A stretch of DNA of 64,000 bases, from the NCBI GenBank assembly GCA_004335635.1, contig QAXH01004362.1:412-64411 (forward strand), read 5' to 3'. Origin of the DNA: Chloromonas sp. AAM2. Its lineage: Eukaryota; Chlorophyta; Chlorophyceae; Chlamydomonadales; Chlamydomonadaceae. Within the stretch, counting starts at the first letter, position 1, and each line of letters begins with the position of its first letter. The position numbers and the translations under genes were made by a program. The notes below the pieces were generated by a model. It made no database searches, was not told the origin of the DNA, and saw only the letters and a list, made by a program, of their open reading frames with translations. Below, piece by piece: positions 60,739-64,000 of the stretch.

Positions 60739-61250
60739 TTTGCTGACACCCTTTAGGCAATGGATGTAGAAAGAGGTCTGCTATGCCTGGCAGGCATCCA
60801 TGCTTGCATGCCACCATCATCATGCCTTGCAATGCGCTGCAGACATACACAGTGCCACAGACAGGAGAACTCTCAGTCCAACCTACAACAGCAATCAATT
60901 CCACCAACAGCCATCACATCTGCAAACCATCACCTAATGCCTTGCCCACCACACAGCTCAAATACAGCCCAAGTAGCCACTCTCCTGCCAGCAGTAAACC
61001 CTCAACAGGCCACAACATGCATGCAAGCCTCTTCACACCTGGTGCAATGACAACATGATCAGCAGGCTGAGCTGAGCAGCACAGAGCACCGTGACCAGCA
61101 GGCTCACGTGCACAGCCTGTGCCCCGCTCCCACCACCAAGGCTCTCCTGTGCCAATCGGTAACGCATGTCATTGAGCCAATTCACTCCCGTGTACAGCCG
61201 TCAAACTGTCCAACCAATCAGTCATCCAACAACCAGCAGCCACCCCATCT

Positions 61251-64000
61251 TCACTTGGAGGGTACGGGCACCGCGCAGGGCTCGACATGCCAGATTTCCT
61301 GCAGACAGACCACGCAATGCACAGCAGGATTCAGTTCACCACGCGTGCTATGATTGGCCACCCACTGAGCGCTAACAATGTTCCACGTCCTTACTTCTCT
61401 GGTGTGTTGCAGCTCTAAATTGCAGTCAGCTATGCCAATGCACCGGCTATAACAAACCACAAGTCACCACTTGTCTTGCGGATTAAACCAGCTTGGCAAG
61501 TGTCCCGACAAGTGTCTCGGCAAGTGTGCATGCGAGGTTAATCCACTCACATTTGCATACTCTGAGATGGTGCGGTCGGTTGAGAACTTGCCCATGCCGG
61601 CTGTGGACATGATGCTCATGCGCGTCCACTCGGCCTGGTCCTTGTAGGTCGCATCAATCTTGGTCTGAGAAACACAACAAAACACACAACATACGTGAGA
61701 CAGGCACACTCTGATCAGTTTGTGATGTTAGACCAAGCTTTTTGTGCAACATAGGTAGCTCCAAACATGCATCGCATGCAAAGGTGGGCATCAAGCTAAA
61801 TTGGACAGGTCAGGCCAGGCAAGCTGACTTGGCCACTTCTGACCTGCGCCTCGATGTAGGGCACAAAGTCGTTGGCCAGCAGATAGTAGTCTCCACCTGC
61901 AAGACACGAGCAACATTGGAGCTGAAGCTGAAGATCAACACTCAGAGCGTGACTGTTTCCTCCCCACCTGTGGTGAACCCACCAATCCATAAGGTTGATA
62001 ACCAGTAGATAATGAAGTTCACTCATCAGCCCAAGTGCAACTGGACCAAGGGTATAGTAAACAACAACTACTGAGCAAACATGACAAGAACGCACACCAC
62101 AAACGTGGCATGCTGAACATCAACACTGAACAGCTTTTGCCGAAAACGTCATTCTGAACATAGGAACATAACTTGTTCCCTGCCCACCCGTTGTGATGGC
62201 GTCCAGGATGGGTGCGAAGTAGTCCTCCCAGCCGAACGCCCCGCTGCGCAGGAGCTTGACGACAGCATCGAAGCGCGGGTCGGGCTTGAAGCCCCGCCGC
62301 TCCGCTCGCAATCGAGCCACCTCATGCGCCTGAAGGGCAATGCGACAGCCAGGACAACAACTGTCAGTGGCTTGAAGCTTACTTCGCATCAAAGGCTATC
62401 GTCCCTTGCTGCCTGAACTGCCAGTCAGACTAAAGCATAAGGCCAACGCACAAAGGTTATGGGCAAGGCGTCTGGTGCTGTTGCCACATGCAGCTAGCAT
62501 GAATACACCCCATGTCACACCTTGGCTCCAAAGATGAAGATGTTCTCATTGCCGATCTCCTCAGCGATTTCCACGTTCGCCCCGTCCAGTGTGCCCACAA
62601 TCAGGGAGCCGTTCATTGCGAACTTCATGTTTGAAGTGCCGGACGCCTCGGTGCCTGGGGACGGGGATGCAGTACCGTGCATACGTCCATCATGCAAACC
62701 ATGGCAACCATTGCAAACTTGGGCCGCCAAGGCGCGGTATTGACCCCTTCGGGTGCACATCGGCTGCTGTGAGTGCACACAAGCACGGCATGGTGACGTG
62801 TGCCCGAGACAGAGCAGAATCACAGCACACTGGCAAAAACTTTCTGTCCTGTAGCACCTCTTTTTGTTGCTCCCCTGTCGCCCCACCTGCTGTTGAGATG
62901 TGCTGCGAGAGCTCTGCCGCGGGAATCAGCACCTCGGCTGCGCTGACGTTGTAGTCTGGCACGAACACCAGCTTGAGCAGGTCACCAACTTCCTTGTCGG
63001 CGTTGATCTTGTCGCCCACAGCGCAGATCTGAACACAAGCAAGGATCAGCAATAGTATGAAAGAACTACAATCAGAAATAGCAGAGGAGGGATAGGTAGA
63101 CAAGACACATCGTTCACAGCACAGCACACACAGGACAAGACACATCACAGGACAGCATCCTTGCTCGGATCGCCGGACGCCACACAGAGGCATCAGACTG
63201 CATAGGAGCTTTCAGATCTGCATCCATGCAGGTGTAGTGTGTAATGCAAGGTGCATGGCCAGGACGGTCAGTGCACATGACCAGAGCTGCAAAACGTGCA
63301 GAAGCCTGTCAAACCTGTGCTGAGACTACCTGGTAGTTTTGAACAATCCAGCTGTGACGATTAGGGACAATCAAGTGACAATTTAGGACAATCAAGCTGT
63401 GACAGTCGAGCAGAGCAAGGCCTGACTCGATGCAATGGCAACACAGCTGGAGCGCGACAGTCAAGACGTACCAGTCATGTAAACCAACACGCACAGCAGC
63501 GCCCCCTTCTCTTTTCTCACCAGCTTGATGATGCGCTTGGCCATCTCGTAGCCGGGCGCTGCCTTGCCTCCGATGATGCACACACGGGGCACCACCTGGG
63601 ACCGCTCGGCGGGGGTCATGGCCTTGATGGCCTGGTACCGATGGATAATGCCTAGGACACTGCATTACAAAGTACACATTGCAGCCAATTGAAATCCCGT
63701 ACTTTGACTACCACAATAGCCTACTTGTCATTGCGGGCTGACTCGCACACTGGCGGGAAAAGCGGCACACACTACATGCCGCAGAATGCTTGCAACTACG
63801 TGAATTCGCCAAGAAAAGTGACTCAAACAACAACAACAACAACAACAACAACGACGTCGTCACAGGATGCCCAGGCGCATGGCTTCACTCACTTGAGCAG
63901 TTGCCTCTTGTACTCGTGGATGCGCTTGACCTGAACGTCGAACATGGCGGTGGTGCTCACCTCGACACCTGCAGGCAACAACAGGAAACATACCTGTGCA
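61251..64000 (-). CDS. Alpha-glucan (starch/glycogen) phosphorylase, C-terminal part
   Basis: Minus strand, cut at the right edge, so the N-terminal half lies outside. Eight exons are visible. In coding order: [20 protein letters not shown] (about 63,969-63,894); [11 protein letters not shown] to [17 protein letters not shown] (63,653-63,521); the block ending [20 protein letters not shown] (63,029-62,889); [20 protein letters not shown] to [10 protein letters not shown] (62,657-62,521); [20 protein letters not shown] (62,330-62,187); [16 protein letters not shown] (61,898-61,843); [20 protein letters not shown] (61,665-61,546); and EIWHVEPC to TGA (61,298-61,251). The Lys in SNMKF is the pyridoxal-phosphate attachment site. 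The enzyme releases glucose-1-phosphate from alpha-1,4-glucan. The last residues (PCAVPVPSK) are a short non-conserved tail. Plastid or cytosolic isoform cannot be decided without the N-terminus. Confidence 0.95.
63823..63852. repeat. (AAC)n microsatellite in a phosphorylase intron
   Basis: Ten AAC triplets on the plus strand, that is GTT repeats on the coding strand, between two exons. A GTT tract of the same sense occurs in a dynein intron at 15,875. Confidence 0.9.

Larger units (their letters stand above)
58545..61250. other. Spacer with repeat fragments, no confident gene
   Basis: It contains the ACBD-like 3' UTR, repeat fragments (see 59,340 and 60,659) and a block near 59,060-59,320 rich in short phrases seen in repetitive DNA (CTCAAACCTGGGGGCCG). 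Open frames here lack coding character. The right end holds the phosphorylase 3' UTR. Confidence 0.45.

Noticed and set aside
60584..61353. Several short plus-strand frames near the phosphorylase 3' end
   Set aside because: Pro/Thr/Gln/Cys-rich with no family signal, lying in tandem repeat and probable 3' UTR sequence.

Overview
The window is nuclear DNA from a flagellated green alga, most likely a chlorophyte of the Chlamydomonadales type. Coding exons are short and GC-rich, introns are dense (100-800 bases, GT-AG), TGTAA-type 3' signals follow several genes, there is a complete axonemal dynein heavy chain, and there is a hybrid-cluster protein with an N-terminal presequence. Base composition looks less GC-rich than Chlamydomonas reinhardtii. 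I do not name a species.

Layout. 1-1157: probable 3' end of a plus-strand gene. 1172-1259 (-): an intron-containing tRNA-Ile(AAU). About 2097-5710 (-): an eight-exon coiled-coil gene that resembles the TSNAXIP1 family. 5767-41236 (+): one complete dynein heavy chain of about 80 exons and about 4,200 residues, of the single-headed inner-arm (DNAH3/7/12-like) type. Its start codon lies only 56 bases from the start of the coiled-coil gene, so two probable cilium genes are head to head. 41751-44887 (-): a Methyltransf_16 (METTL21-like) protein methyltransferase, convergent with the dynein. 44888-48312: a poorly coding spacer. 48313-53816 (-): a complete class I hybrid-cluster protein (hydroxylamine reductase) with all expected metal ligands. 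53817-56406: its presumed promoter with repeated palindromes, then a decayed repeat-flanked element. 56407-58544 (+): an acyl-CoA-binding protein with C-terminal ankyrin repeats (ACBD6-like). 58545-61250: a spacer with repeats. 61251-64000 (-): the C-terminal half of an alpha-glucan (starch/glycogen) phosphorylase, cut by the window edge.

The left two thirds therefore carry motility genes and the right third metabolism (starch breakdown, anaerobic nitrogen-oxide chemistry, acyl-CoA handling). No operon logic applies. The most unusual signals are two inverted duplications of coding sequence. One is a reverse-oriented, stop-free copy of a dynein exon inside the next dynein intron; its differences from the exon are mostly synonymous. 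The other is an 83-base-arm inverted repeat inside the methyltransferase open reading frame, so that both strands encode nearly the same peptide. Also notable are telomere-like repeats in the intron that splits the AAA1 P-loop, and four TTCCGGAA palindromes around the hybrid-cluster gene start.
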